Assembly (NCBI RefSeq): GCF_000518265.1
Contig: NZ_JADG01000003.1
Coordinates: 744,001 to 808,000 of the forward strand
DNA from: Actinomadura oligospora ATCC 43269
Lineage (GTDB): Bacteria; Actinomycetota; Actinomycetes; Streptosporangiales; Streptosporangiaceae
Direction of reading: 5' to 3'
Length of the DNA: 64,000 nucleotides
The notes under the pieces were generated by a model. It saw only the letters and a list, made by a program, of their open reading frames with translations, was not told the DNA's origin and did not search any database. This document shows, in pieces, positions 35,901 to 43,818 of this stretch. Position 1 is the stretch's first letter. Each line of letters begins with the position of its first letter. The translations under genes and the position numbers were made by a program.

Positions 35901-38900
35901 GGCAGCGCGGCCTCGCCCTGGACGGACGCTGCAAGGCCTTCGCGGCGTCCGCCGACGGGACGGGCCTGTCGGAGGGCCTCGGCCTGATCCTGCTGGAGAA
36001 GCTGTCGGACGCGCGGCGCAACGGCCACCGCGTCCTCGGAGTGATCCGGGGTTCGGCGGTGAACCAGGACGGCGCGAGCAACGGGCTGACCGCGCCGAAC
36101 GGCCCCTCCCAGGAGCGGGTGGTCGGCGCGGCGCTGGCGTCCGCCGGGCTGTCGCCCTCCGAGGTGGACGCGGTCGAGGCGCACGGCACGGGCACGCCGC
36201 TCGGCGACCCGATCGAGGCGCAGGCGGTGCTGGCGACGTACGGCGAAGGCCACTCCGCCGACCGTCCGCTGTGGCTCGGGTCGATCAAGTCCAACATCGG
36301 GCACGCCCAGGCCGCCGCGGGCGTGGCGGGCGTGATCAAGATGGTGATGGCGATGCGGCACGGCCTGCTGCCCGTGTCGCTGCACATCGACGAGCCGACT
36401 CCGCACGTGGACTGGACGGGCGACACGGTCCGGCTGCTGACCGGGGCGCGGGAGTGGCCGCGGGCCGGCCGTCCGCGCCGCGCGGGCGTCTCGTCGTTCG
36501 GCGCGTCCGGCACGAACGCCCACGTGATCATCGAGGAGGGCGCGGCCGAGCCCGTCGAGGACGCGCCGGACGGCCCGTCCGAGGTGGTGCCGTGGGTGGT
36601 GTCGGCGCGCGGCCGTGCGGCCCTGGACGCCCAGGTTCGGCACTTGAAGGACTTCGTGACCGCGAACGACCCGTCCCCGGCCGACGTGGGCCGGTCGCTG
36701 CTGCGATCGCGTGCGCTGTTCGAGCACCGCGTGGTCGCGGTGGGGGAGACACGGGACGAACTCCTCGCGGCCCTACGAACCGACGCCCTCCCCGAACGAG
36801 CGGACGGCGACCTGGTGTGGCTGTTCAGCGGCCAGGGCAGTCAGCGCGTCGGGATGGCCGCGGGCCTGCACAAGCGCTTCCCGGTGTTCGCCCGGGCCTT
36901 TGACGAGGTCTGCGGTTTGCTGAACCCGGGCTTGGAAAGCGATCTGGCGTCGGTCGTGTTCGGCGGCGAGCGCGAAGTGCTGGATCACACGACGTTCGCG
37001 CAGGCAGGGCTGTTCGCCGTTCAAGTTGCGACGGCTCGGCTGCTGAACTCGATGGGCGTCGTCCCGGACGTGGTGATCGGCCATTCGATCGGCGAGGTGG
37101 CCGCCGCGCACGTCGCAGGAGTGCTCGACCTGGAGGACGCGTGCCGTCTGGTCGCGGCGCGCGCCACGCTCATGGGACGGCTGCCCACCGGCGGCGCGAT
37201 GGTCGCCGTCCAAGCCGATCCGTCCGAGCTCGAAGGGAGCCTGCCGGACGGGGTGAGCGTCGCGACGATCAACACCCCCGACAGCACGGTCGTCTCGGGC
37301 CCGTCCGACCTGGTGGCCGAGGTGGAGGCCGAGTGGTCCGGACGTGGTCGCAAGACCAGGCGGCTCAGCGTGAGCCACGCCTTCCATTCGGCGCTGATGG
37401 ACCCGATGCTGCCCGACTTCGCCCAGGCGATCGGCGGGATCTCCTTCGCCGAGCCCTCCATCCCGCTGATGAGCACCCTCACCGGCGAACCCGCTGGCGA
37501 GAACATCACGACCGCCGACTACTGGGTGCGGCAGGTGCGCGAGCCGGTCCGCTTCCATGCGGCCGTCACGCGGGTCGCGGACGACGCGGGCGCGTTCCTG
37601 GAAATCGGCCCGGACCCGGTGCTCGCCACCGCCGCACAGCATGTCGTGGACGGAGTGGTCTCCGTCTCTGTCCTCAACCGGGCCCAGCCGGACGCCGTCG
37701 CCTTCGGGCAGGCGTTGGGGCGCCTGCATTCCGGCGGTGTCGGCGTCGACTGGACGCCGTGGTTCCGCGCCGAGGCCCGCCCGCGAGTCGTCGACCTGCC
37801 GACCTACGCCTTCCAGCGCGAGCGGTTCTGGCTGGGAGGCCGGGAGCGGCAGGGCCCGGAGACCGTGCTGGAGCGCGCCGACGGCGGCTACGTCCTCAGC
37901 GGGGAGATCTCCGCCGTCCAGGGCGGCTGGCCGTCCGAGCACGTCATCGGCGGGACGGTCCTCCTGCCCGGCACCGCCCTGCTCGCGTGGGCGCTCCGGG
38001 CGGCGGACGAGTCGGGCTGCGCCGGCGTGGAGGAGCTGACCCTGCGGGCCCCGCTCGTCCTGCCGCGGAACGCTCGGGTCACCGTTCAGGTGACGGTCGG
38101 GGCGGCCGAGGAGGACGGTCGGCGCGACCTGCGGATCCACTCGCGGCAGGACGACGAGTGGTCGTGCCATGCGTCCGGCACCCTGACGACCGACCCGGGC
38201 GTGGGCGCGTCCGAGCAGCCGACCGGGCAGTGGCCTCCGTCCGGAGCGGAACCGCTGGACGTCACGGGCTTCTACGCGGAGGCCCTGGCGGCGGGCTACG
38301 AGTACGGGACGTCCTTCCAGGGGCTCAGTGCGGCGTGGAGACACGGTGACGATCTACTGGCCGAGGTCGTCCTGCCCGAGGGATCGGGCGAAGCGCCCGG
38401 CTACGGCCTGCATCCCGCCCTGCTGGACGCGGCCCTGCATCCGCTGCTGGCCGACCGGCCGCACGGTGGTGAGATTTGGCTGCCGTTCGCCTGGAGCGGG
38501 GTGGCGCTGCACGCCGTCGAGGCGAGCGCCGTCCGCGTGCGGTTGTCCCGCGACGGTGACGAGGTGCGGCTCGTGGTGACCGACACCGCCGACACGCCCG
38601 TCCTCACCGCGGAGTCGGTCCTCATGCGTCCGGCCGATCCGAAGCGGTTCCGCCGGGGCGTTCGCGGCCTGTTCTCCCTCGACTGGCGGCGGGTCATCGA
38701 GCTGGACGGCGCCGTCCCGCAGGACGTCGACGTGGTCGAGTCCGGGACGGCCGAGGACGCGTTGTCGCAGGTGAAGGGCTGGCTGGCGGGGCCCGGTTCG
38801 GCGGATCGGCGGCTCGTGGTCGTCACGCGCGGAGCGGTCGGCGACAGCCCGGATCCGGACGCGGCGGCGGTCTGGGGCCTCGTGCGAAGCGCGCAGGCGG

Positions 38901-41344
38901 AACACCCCGGACGTTTCTTCTTGGCAGACCTCGACGCGGAGGCCGACGTCGAAACGGCCCTGCGTGTCGGCGAACCGCAGGTGGCGGTCCAGGACGGCGC
39001 CATCCTGGTGCCGCGCCTTGTGCGATGTGGCGCACCGGCGGAACTGGCCGCCCCGGCGGGGGAACGCGCCTGGCGCCTGACCGCCGAAGGCGCGACGACT
39101 CTGGAGGACGTCTCGGTCGTCCCGTGCCCAGAGGTCCTGGAGCCCCTCAAGGAAGGTCAGGTCCGCGTTGAGGTGCACGCGGCCGGGGTGAACTTCCGTG
39201 ACGTGTTGATCGCGTTGGGCATGGTCCCGGGCTTCGGCGGCATCGGAGGCGAGGGCGCGGGTGTCGTGGTGGAGGTCGGCCCGGAGGTGGCCGGGTTCGC
39301 GGTGGGCGACCGGGTGATGGGCCTGTTCCCGGGCGCGTTCGGCCCGGTGGCGATCGCCGACGCGCGCTCGCTCGTGCGGATGCCCGACGGGTGGGGGTGG
39401 CAGGACGCGGCGGGCGTCGCGGTGGCGTTCCTGAGCGCCTGGTTCGGCCTGGTGGATCTCGCCGGTCTCCATGCGGGGCAGTCGGTGCTGATCCACGCGG
39501 CGACCGGCGGCGTCGGTCGGGCAGCGGTGCAGATCGCCCGCTTGCTGGGAGCGGAGGTCTTCGCGACGGCGGGCCCCGCCAAGCAGGAGTTGCTCGCTGA
39601 ACTGGGCATTGATGAGGAGCACCGCGCGTCGTCCCGTGATCTGGAGTTCGAGGCGAAGTTCCGCGCGGCGACCGGTGGCCGAGGTGTGGACGTCGTCCTG
39701 AACAGCCTCGCGGGCGAATTCATCGACGCGTCGCTGCGCCTGCTCGCCCAAGGTGGCCGCTTCGTCGAACTCGGCAAGACCGACCTCCGCGAGGACCCGG
39801 GGGTCTGGTATCGGGCGTTCGACCTGGCCACCGACGTGCCTCCGGAACGCATCGCCGCCATGCTGGACGAGCTGCGTGAGCTGTGGGTCTCCGAGCGCCT
39901 CCAGCCTTTGCCGGTGCAGAGCTGGCCGCTCGGCCAGGCGCGTGAGGCGTTCCGGTTCATGAGCCAGGCCAAGCACACCGGGAAACTCGTCCTGGACGTC
40001 CCGGCGGCGTTCGACCCCGACGGGACCGTCCTGATCAGCGGCGGCACCGGAACCCTCGGCGCACTGGTCGCCGAGCACCTCGTCACCGCGTGGGGCGCGC
40101 GGCATCTGGTGCTCGTCAGCCGCCGTGGCGAGGACGCGCCGGGCCTGCGAGAGCTCGTGACCCGGTTGGGCGTGGACGTGAAGGTCGCCGCCGCCGACAT
40201 CGCGGACGGCGACGCCCTGCGCGACCTGATCGCCAGCATCGACCCAGCGCATCCGCTCACCGGAGTGATCCACGCCGCGGGTGCCGTCGACGACGGCCTG
40301 GTGACCGATCTCGACGCCGACCGCTTGCGTCGAGTGTGGGGCCCGAAGGCGACCGGACTCGCGAACCTCAATGCCGCGACCGAGGGCATGAGGCTGAGCT
40401 TCTTCACGGTCTTCTCCTCGGCCGCCGCCACCCTCGGTAGCCCCGGGCAGGCCAACTACGCCGCCGCCAACGCCTACTGCGACGCGCTCATCGCGCGCCG
40501 CCGCGCCGATGGGCTGCCCGGACAGTCCATCGGCTGGGGCCTATGGGAGCGGACGAGCGGCATGACCGAACACCTCACCGAAGCCGACCTCGCCCGCCTG
40601 CGGCGCGGCGGGCTCCGGCCGCTGGCGTCCGGCCACGCCCTCACACTGCTGGACGAGGCGGTGCGGGACGGACGCGCCCGTCTCACGGCGTTCGACCTCG
40701 ACGCGGCCGCGCTCTCGGCGGCCGAGGACGTCCCCGCCATGCTGCGCGAACTCACCGTCCGGCCCGCCCACCGGCCGTCCGCGGCGGGCGCTCAGGTGAG
40801 GACCGGACAGCTCGCGGCGCAACTCGCGGGATTGCCCGCGGACGAACAGCGCGAGCTGCTCCTGTCGGTCGTCCGCACGCAGGCGGCCTCGGCGCTCGGC
40901 CACCCGGACGCCGGGTCGGTCCGTCCGGACACGAACTTCAAGGATCTCGGGTTCGACTCGCTCACAGCGGTCGAGCTGCGCAACCGGCTCGCGGCCGCGA
41001 CGGGCCTCCGCCTGCCGCCGGCCCTGGTGTTCGACTACCCCGATCCGGCGGGCCTCGCGGAGTACCTGCGCGGACGCCTCGCCCCCGACGGGGCCGCGCC
41101 GTCCGGGGCGACGGCCATCGACGACGCGCTCGACGAGGTGGCCAGGCTCGAGAGCATCCTGGCCGCGCTTCCCGGCGACGGAACGGATCCGAGCGCGGTC
41201 ACGGCGCGCCTGGAGGCACTGCTCGGCACCTGGAAGGCGGCGCGCGAGCGGGCCAACGGGTCCGCTGACGCCGCCCGGCGGCTCGAGACGGCGGACACCG
41301 ACCAGGTGCTCGACTTCATCACCAACGAACTCGGGATGTCCTGA
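29999..41344 (+). CDS. Modular type I PKS, modules 5 and 6
   Basis: A 3781-residue bimodular protein; the start codon overlaps the previous stop by one base (TGATG). Docking helix 1-33. Module 5: KS (35-459, Cys205), AT (559-855, Ser651, YASH 750-753, methylmalonyl-CoA), DH (924-1200, His959, Asp1125), KR (from 1381, Tyr1531, LDD), ACP (1660-1738, Ser1693), giving a trisubstituted olefin. Module 6: KS (1750-2181, Cys1927), AT (2270-2560, Ser2363, HAFH 2460-2463, malonyl-CoA), DH (2625-2885, His2648, Asp2810), ER (3022-3336), KR (from 3341, Tyr3487, Asn3491), ACP (3622-3698, Ser3654), giving full reduction. There is no thioesterase; the protein ends in a docking tail (LDFITNELGMS), so the chain passes to a PKS outside the window. 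Module layout equals MonAIV except that module 5 takes methylmalonyl instead of ethylmalonyl. Confidence 0.96.
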   Translation: MSGTEDRLREYLKRVTVDLGRTRQRLQEVEERQREPVAVVGMACRYPGGVHSPEDLWDLVAEGRDAVSDFPRDRGWDLDALYHPDPDHPGTCYTRQGGFLDDADAFDAAFFGISPREAAAMEPQQRVLLETAWETVERAGVDPRALRSTPTGVFVGAGLPGFGHPHTDEQDEGYQLTGNALSVLSGRVSYTLGLEGPAVTVDTACSSSLVAIHLACRSLRQEECSLALAGGVTVLTTPGGFTEFSRQRGLAPDGRCKSFAASADGTGFAEGVGVLLLERLSDARRNGRRILAVIRGSAVNQDGASNGLTAPNGPSQRRVIRAALTAADLSAAEVDAVEAHGTGTTLGDPIEADAVLATYGQGRPDDRPLWLGSVKSNLGHTQGAAGVAGVIKMVMAVRHGVLPATLHVDEPSSHVDWSSGAVRLLTGAVEWPREGRPRRAGVSAFGMSGTNAHLIVEQAPEPEPEPDTERAEPTGSAPWVVSAKSSEALRAQAAGLAEHITARPALSSADVGWSLIKTRSVFEHRAVVLGEDRTAALPALAEGAAHPDVVTGLAEQIDPGPVLVFPGQGSQWAGMGAALLDESPVFAARMTECEQALAPHVDWSLTDVIRGDGSELSRVDVVQPVLWAVMVSLAAVWADHGVKPAAVVGHSQGEIAAACVAGALSLEDAARVVALRGKALRRLAGGGAMASIGVGQERAAGLLADLPDVTVATVNSPSATVVSGPPDQVAAVVAIAQNQELRARMIDVDYASHGPQVDEIADELRAALAGIAGTAAEVPFYSTVTGTRIDTTTLDTEYWITNLRQPVRFADAVEALSADGFRVFIESSPHPVLTPGIEECAEQAGVRVAALPTIRRDQGGTAQVVRALAEAFTAGADVDWTALFPGDPAPLLVDLPTYPFQRTRFRLARGGPCAGDPAGLGLAAVGHPVLGAAVEPAGTGERLLTGRVSRRDLPWLADHEVSGRPLVPGAALVEWALRAADEVGCAGIEELVLHAPTVLPASGELNVQVAVGGPEAEDDGRRAVRVYSRPGDGGEWVCNASGFLSDAPAPRPVTDGEEAWPPQGAEPVDTEGLYAQAAARGYDYGPAFQGVRAVWRRGDELFADVRLPEEAGSADGFGVHPALLDAALHPLLPLAASSDGTLSLPFSWSGVVLHATAATSIRVTVSPLEGGQAFRLAATDPAGAPVFDVDAMAVRPADLRGVASSADLDVRGLFVLDWTPLRTPLRPDTRTWLDLNDVNDLETGADVPAIVIAPVDTAEGSGIAATERTLALLRRWLDAPDLADSVLALVTRGAVATDDPDPAGAAVWGLVRSAQAEHPGRFALVDADGDTDHATVAGLLDPDEPQMAIRAGAPLVPRLARARANTAPETGAPEETGALDRDGTVLIVGGTGVLGGLVAEHLVRSGRVRHLLLAGRRGPDASGAAELAERLTGLGAEVEIAALDVADPDAVTALVDGVDPACPLTGVVHVAGVLDDAVLTSQTAESLARVWSAKATGAANLDAATEHLPLRMFVMFSSAAALLGSPGQANYAAANAFCDALAQRRRARGLAGSSVAWGLWADSSAMTGELAEADLARMRRGGIGPLAAERALALFDAALRSGRPNVVAAELDPRSIRADDVPVVLRGLADRPRRRAAADAVAGAADEIARLDPERRRDMLTGLVLERAAIVLGHASPDAVDPDVRFKDLGLDSLTAVELRNGLSTATGLRLPATLVFDHPTPRALGEHLASRFAPGRTTARARVAVRSDEPVAIISMACRYPGGVATPEDLWRLVSQGEDAVGAFPTDRGWDLGALHHPDADHPDADRPGGTYARHGGFLDDPMGFDAEFFGVNPREALAADPQQRLLLEAAWETFERAGLAPNSLKGTATGVYTGVMYHDYGSGSATRDPRLEGYGWLAGSGSALSGRVSYTLGLEGPAVTVDTACSSSLVAMHLACQALRQGECDLALAGGVTVMATPDQFVDFARQRGLALDGRCKAFAASADGTGLSEGLGLILLEKLSDARRNGHRVLGVIRGSAVNQDGASNGLTAPNGPSQERVVGAALASAGLSPSEVDAVEAHGTGTPLGDPIEAQAVLATYGEGHSADRPLWLGSIKSNIGHAQAAAGVAGVIKMVMAMRHGLLPVSLHIDEPTPHVDWTGDTVRLLTGAREWPRAGRPRRAGVSSFGASGTNAHVIIEEGAAEPVEDAPDGPSEVVPWVVSARGRAALDAQVRHLKDFVTANDPSPADVGRSLLRSRALFEHRVVAVGETRDELLAALRTDALPERADGDLVWLFSGQGSQRVGMAAGLHKRFPVFARAFDEVCGLLNPGLESDLASVVFGGEREVLDHTTFAQAGLFAVQVATARLLNSMGVVPDVVIGHSIGEVAAAHVAGVLDLEDACRLVAARATLMGRLPTGGAMVAVQADPSELEGSLPDGVSVATINTPDSTVVSGPSDLVAEVEAEWSGRGRKTRRLSVSHAFHSALMDPMLPDFAQAIGGISFAEPSIPLMSTLTGEPAGENITTADYWVRQVREPVRFHAAVTRVADDAGAFLEIGPDPVLATAAQHVVDGVVSVSVLNRAQPDAVAFGQALGRLHSGGVGVDWTPWFRAEARPRVVDLPTYAFQRERFWLGGRERQGPETVLERADGGYVLSGEISAVQGGWPSEHVIGGTVLLPGTALLAWALRAADESGCAGVEELTLRAPLVLPRNARVTVQVTVGAAEEDGRRDLRIHSRQDDEWSCHASGTLTTDPGVGASEQPTGQWPPSGAEPLDVTGFYAEALAAGYEYGTSFQGLSAAWRHGDDLLAEVVLPEGSGEAPGYGLHPALLDAALHPLLADRPHGGEIWLPFAWSGVALHAVEASAVRVRLSRDGDEVRLVVTDTADTPVLTAESVLMRPADPKRFRRGVRGLFSLDWRRVIELDGAVPQDVDVVESGTAEDALSQVKGWLAGPGSADRRLVVVTRGAVGDSPDPDAAAVWGLVRSAQAEHPGRFFLADLDAEADVETALRVGEPQVAVQDGAILVPRLVRCGAPAELAAPAGERAWRLTAEGATTLEDVSVVPCPEVLEPLKEGQVRVEVHAAGVNFRDVLIALGMVPGFGGIGGEGAGVVVEVGPEVAGFAVGDRVMGLFPGAFGPVAIADARSLVRMPDGWGWQDAAGVAVAFLSAWFGLVDLAGLHAGQSVLIHAATGGVGRAAVQIARLLGAEVFATAGPAKQELLAELGIDEEHRASSRDLEFEAKFRAATGGRGVDVVLNSLAGEFIDASLRLLAQGGRFVELGKTDLREDPGVWYRAFDLATDVPPERIAAMLDELRELWVSERLQPLPVQSWPLGQAREAFRFMSQAKHTGKLVLDVPAAFDPDGTVLISGGTGTLGALVAEHLVTAWGARHLVLVSRRGEDAPGLRELVTRLGVDVKVAAADIADGDALRDLIASIDPAHPLTGVIHAAGAVDDGLVTDLDADRLRRVWGPKATGLANLNAATEGMRLSFFTVFSSAAATLGSPGQANYAAANAYCDALIARRRADGLPGQSIGWGLWERTSGMTEHLTEADLARLRRGGLRPLASGHALTLLDEAVRDGRARLTAFDLDAAALSAAEDVPAMLRELTVRPAHRPSAAGAQVRTGQLAAQLAGLPADEQRELLLSVVRTQAASALGHPDAGSVRPDTNFKDLGFDSLTAVELRNRLAAATGLRLPPALVFDYPDPAGLAEYLRGRLAPDGAAPSGATAIDDALDEVARLESILAALPGDGTDPSAVTARLEALLGTWKAARERANGSADAARRLETADTDQVLDFITNELGMS
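32219..32404 (+). repeat. AT5 segment nearly identical to AT4 segment (copy 2)
   Basis: Partner of 25887-26072, offset 6332 bp, covering the YASH region and the following helix. Confidence 0.85.
40337..40611 (+). repeat. KR6 segment nearly identical to KR4 segment (copy 2)
   Basis: Partner of 28980-29254, offset 11,357 bp. This copy keeps the intact YAAAN motif. Confidence 0.85.
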
Positions 41345-41349
41345 CGCGC

Positions 41350-41386
41350 GAAGGCCCGCGTCCCGTCCTGCGGGGCGCGGGCCTTC
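41350..41386. terminator. Bidirectional terminator after the PKS operon
   Basis: GAAGGCCCGCG (41350-41360) pairs perfectly with CGCGGGCCTTC (41376-41386); CCCG/CGGG can extend the stem inside the loop. It starts 5 nt after the last PKS stop and lies between the two convergent genes. Confidence 0.85.
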
Positions 41387-41400
41387 CGGAGAAGCGTCGG

Positions 41401-42822
41401 TCAGCGCAGCGCCGCCGAGCGCGGCTGGAGGTTCACGATCGCGAGCTCCTCGCGGCTCAGCGGCGGCCCGGTGAGCTCGGCGACGGCCCCGTCCCGCTGC
41501 ATGAGGGCCAGGAAGTCGCTGGAGCCGAGCTCCGCCTGCGGGCTGCTCATGCTGATCACGTCGGTGACGACGTCGGAGACCGCGCGCGAGCACATGGACT
41601 TCGCGGCGATGAGGTCCATGAACTGGCGCGTCACGCCCGAGGTGTCGTTCAGCCGCGGATCGGTGGAGCGGTTGCGGCAGTTGACGTACTCCAGGTCCTT
41701 GGACGCCGCCATGATCCACGGGTCGTCCACGGCCGCGCTGATCTCGCGCTGCGTCTCGTGCGCCGCGCCGGGGCCGAGGCCGTCCCCGGCGAGCCGCCCG
41801 GCCAGGACGGCGGCGGCGCGGGCGGCCGCGCTCATCCCGTGGCCGTGGATCGGGTTGAACGCCGCGAGCGAGTCGCCGAGGACGAGCAGGCCGTCCGGCC
41901 AGCGGTCGAGGCGCTCGGGGTACAGGCGGCGGTTGGCGCCGATGTGCGAGACGAACACCGGGGTGATCGGCTCGGCCGGGCCGATCAGGTCGGCGACCAG
42001 CGGGTCGCGGAGCGAGCGCGCGTAGGGCAGGAAGTCCTCCTCGCGGGTCGGCAGCCCGCCGCCGCGCGTGCAGGAGAGGGTGACCATCCAGCGGCCGCCC
42101 TCCTGCGGGAAGACCACGCCGAAGCGGCCCGGCACGCGCACCCGATGGTCGGCGGCGACGTTCACGGCGGGGAAGCCGGAGGTCGCGCCGGGCGGGGCGA
42201 CGAACTCCCTGGTGGAGTAGGCGATGCCCGCGTCGACGACGTCCTCGTCGAGCGGCGGGAGCCCGAGGCCCGACAGCCACCGGCGCAGGCCGGAGCCGCG
42301 TCCGGTCGCGTCGACGACGAGGTCGGCGTCCAGGACCTCGCGCGCGCCGCTCTCGACGTCCCGCACCTCCACGCCCGCGACGCGCCGGGCGTCGCCGGTG
42401 AGGGAGACCGCCTCGGTGCGCTGCCGCAGGCGGACGCGGCCGTCGGCGAGGACCTGCTCGCGGACGGCCCAGTCGAGCAGCGGACGGCCGCCCATGATGA
42501 CGTACTGCCGCGCCGGGAAGCGGTGCTGCCAGCCGTGCGACATCAGCGTCACGACGTCCTCGTGGAAGGCGACCCTGCGCGCGCCCGCCGCCAGCACCCG
42601 GTCGATCGCGCCGGGCAGCAGGTCCTCGACGATCCGCGCGCCGCCCGACCACAGCACGTGGACGTGCCGGGCCTGGGGGAGTCCCCGGCGCTGCGCGGGA
42701 CGGCCCGGCAGGACGTCGCGCTCCACCACGGTGACCGACCGCGCGTGGCGGGCCAGCACGTGGGCGGTGAGCATCCCCGCCCAGCTCGCCCCGAGCACGA
42801 CCGCGTGTTGAGGTGTGGTCAC
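41401..42822 (-). CDS. FAD-dependent epoxidase, MonCI/LasC type
   Basis: A 473-residue flavoprotein monooxygenase of the squalene-epoxidase-like group. An N-terminal FAD dinucleotide fold (AVVLGASWAGMLTAHVLARH, residues 7-26) is followed by VVERDVLP and QRRGLPQARHVHVLW, a phrase I associate with polyether epoxidases. A second FAD motif, GDSLAAFNPIHGHGMS, begins near residue 316. Polyether epoxidases convert the E-olefins of the full-length polyene into epoxides before cyclisation; the PKS here should make such olefins at modules 3 and 5. The start is GTG with GAAGGGA about 10 nt upstream. It is transcribed against the PKS and ends at the shared terminator. No epoxide-opening hydrolase is adjacent. 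Assignment to epoxidation rather than hydroxylation is by sequence flavour plus context. Confidence 0.82.
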   Translation of the reverse strand: MTTPQHAVVLGASWAGMLTAHVLARHARSVTVVERDVLPGRPAQRRGLPQARHVHVLWSGGARIVEDLLPGAIDRVLAAGARRVAFHEDVVTLMSHGWQHRFPARQYVIMGGRPLLDWAVREQVLADGRVRLRQRTEAVSLTGDARRVAGVEVRDVESGAREVLDADLVVDATGRGSGLRRWLSGLGLPPLDEDVVDAGIAYSTREFVAPPGATSGFPAVNVAADHRVRVPGRFGVVFPQEGGRWMVTLSCTRGGGLPTREEDFLPYARSLRDPLVADLIGPAEPITPVFVSHIGANRRLYPERLDRWPDGLLVLGDSLAAFNPIHGHGMSAAARAAAVLAGRLAGDGLGPGAAHETQREISAAVDDPWIMAASKDLEYVNCRNRSTDPRLNDTSGVTRQFMDLIAAKSMCSRAVSDVVTDVISMSSPQAELGSSDFLALMQRDGAVAELTGPPLSREELAIVNLQPRSAALR

Positions 42823-43063
42823 GTTGTCCGTCCCTTCGCCGTCGGCGGCACGGTCCTGGTGCGTGGCGGGCGCGACGTGCGCGGGTGCGGTGCGGGCGAC
42901 ACGGCGCCGTGACCATGGTCACCGCCGCCGCTTAAGCGAGCCTTGCCTCCGCGCGGACCGGACCGCGCCGCCCGCGCGAGTCGTCCGAAAAGGTCGGCGG
43001 CGTGATGCCGGTCACATAAACGCTCGGTAAGTGATGCGCGATGAACTCGCGGGTTCACGCAAT

Positions 43064-43092
43064 GTGCCAACTCTCTGTTGGGGTGTTGGCAC
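43064..43092. promoter_or_regulatory. Perfect 8-bp inverted repeat, candidate operator
   Basis: GTGCCAAC and GTTGGCAC are separated by 13 nt in the divergent region. The spacing is right for a dimeric regulator; it is about 240 bp upstream of the epoxidase start. Its binder is unknown, the adjacent LAL regulator being one candidate. Confidence 0.45.
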
Positions 43093-43374
43093 GTTCTGCG
43101 AAACTCCGGCCCCCCCGGCGAGGCCGCGGCCCGGCCAATCCGGCCCGCGATGGGGGACCGGAACGTCAAGGTTCCGCAAAAGAACAATGCGGCGGCGGGA
43201 CGGCTCCGGGGGCCCGCGTCGTGATGGTCGGCGCCTGCCGCGGACCGTCCGCCGGGGACTTCGGCAGGTGGCGGAGGGGGATGGCGCCGGGCCCGGCCGG
43301 GATTGTTGTCGCGGCCGCCGAAATACGGCGCGTGCGGCGGGCGGTGCCGACCGTGACGCGGCTCGAAACCCACC

Positions 43375-43401
43375 TTGACCGCCTTGATTGCTGCGTTTAA
43401 T
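43375..43401 (+). promoter_or_regulatory. Candidate promoter of the LAL regulator
   Basis: TTGACC, a 15-nt spacer and TTTAAT (one mismatch to TATAAT). The spacer is short, and the regulator start is 418 nt away, so it would imply a long leader. Confidence 0.3.
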
Positions 43402-43818
43402 GGGCCTTCAATGTTTGCATGGAACACCGGCCTCCCCGCCTTGGAGCGTTCTCACTGCCCGCCACATTTCTCCCGCCACCCCGCCGACCCCGCCAGGACC
43501 CGCGCCGCTCCCAGAGCGCGGCCGGCGGCCGGACGGCCTAGCTCCCGCTGCTCCCTTCGGACGTCCTCCGCCCCAGGCGTCCACACCGGACCGCCGCGCG
43601 GGGGCCGCCAGGCCCTTCGCGCGCGGTGACCTCGTCCGACCACCGGAGGCGACGGCGCAGCCGCGCGCGCCGCCGCGTCCGGTGCGCGGGCGCGCGTGCC
43701 CGCGGCACTCGGACCGCCGTGCCGCGCGTGCTCGCGCGCCCGCCGGCGACTCGGAATCCATCCGTTCTGATCACGAAGGGGGAATACGGCAGGACAATGC
43801 CAGGCCGCGGCACGCGGA

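Larger units (their letters stand above)
42823..43818. other. 1-kb gene-free divergent region between epoxidase and LAL regulator
   Basis: The open frames here have arginine/proline-rich shadow composition, and none resembles a protein. The part near 42,960-43,110 and again 43,370-43,440 is less GC-rich and holds inverted repeats and promoter-like hexamers. Besides the 8-bp repeat listed separately, TGAAC-6-GTTCA lies at 43042-43057. A 14-codon ORF (43797-43841) with a good GGGGGA site overlaps the regulator start out of frame. Confidence 0.6.
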
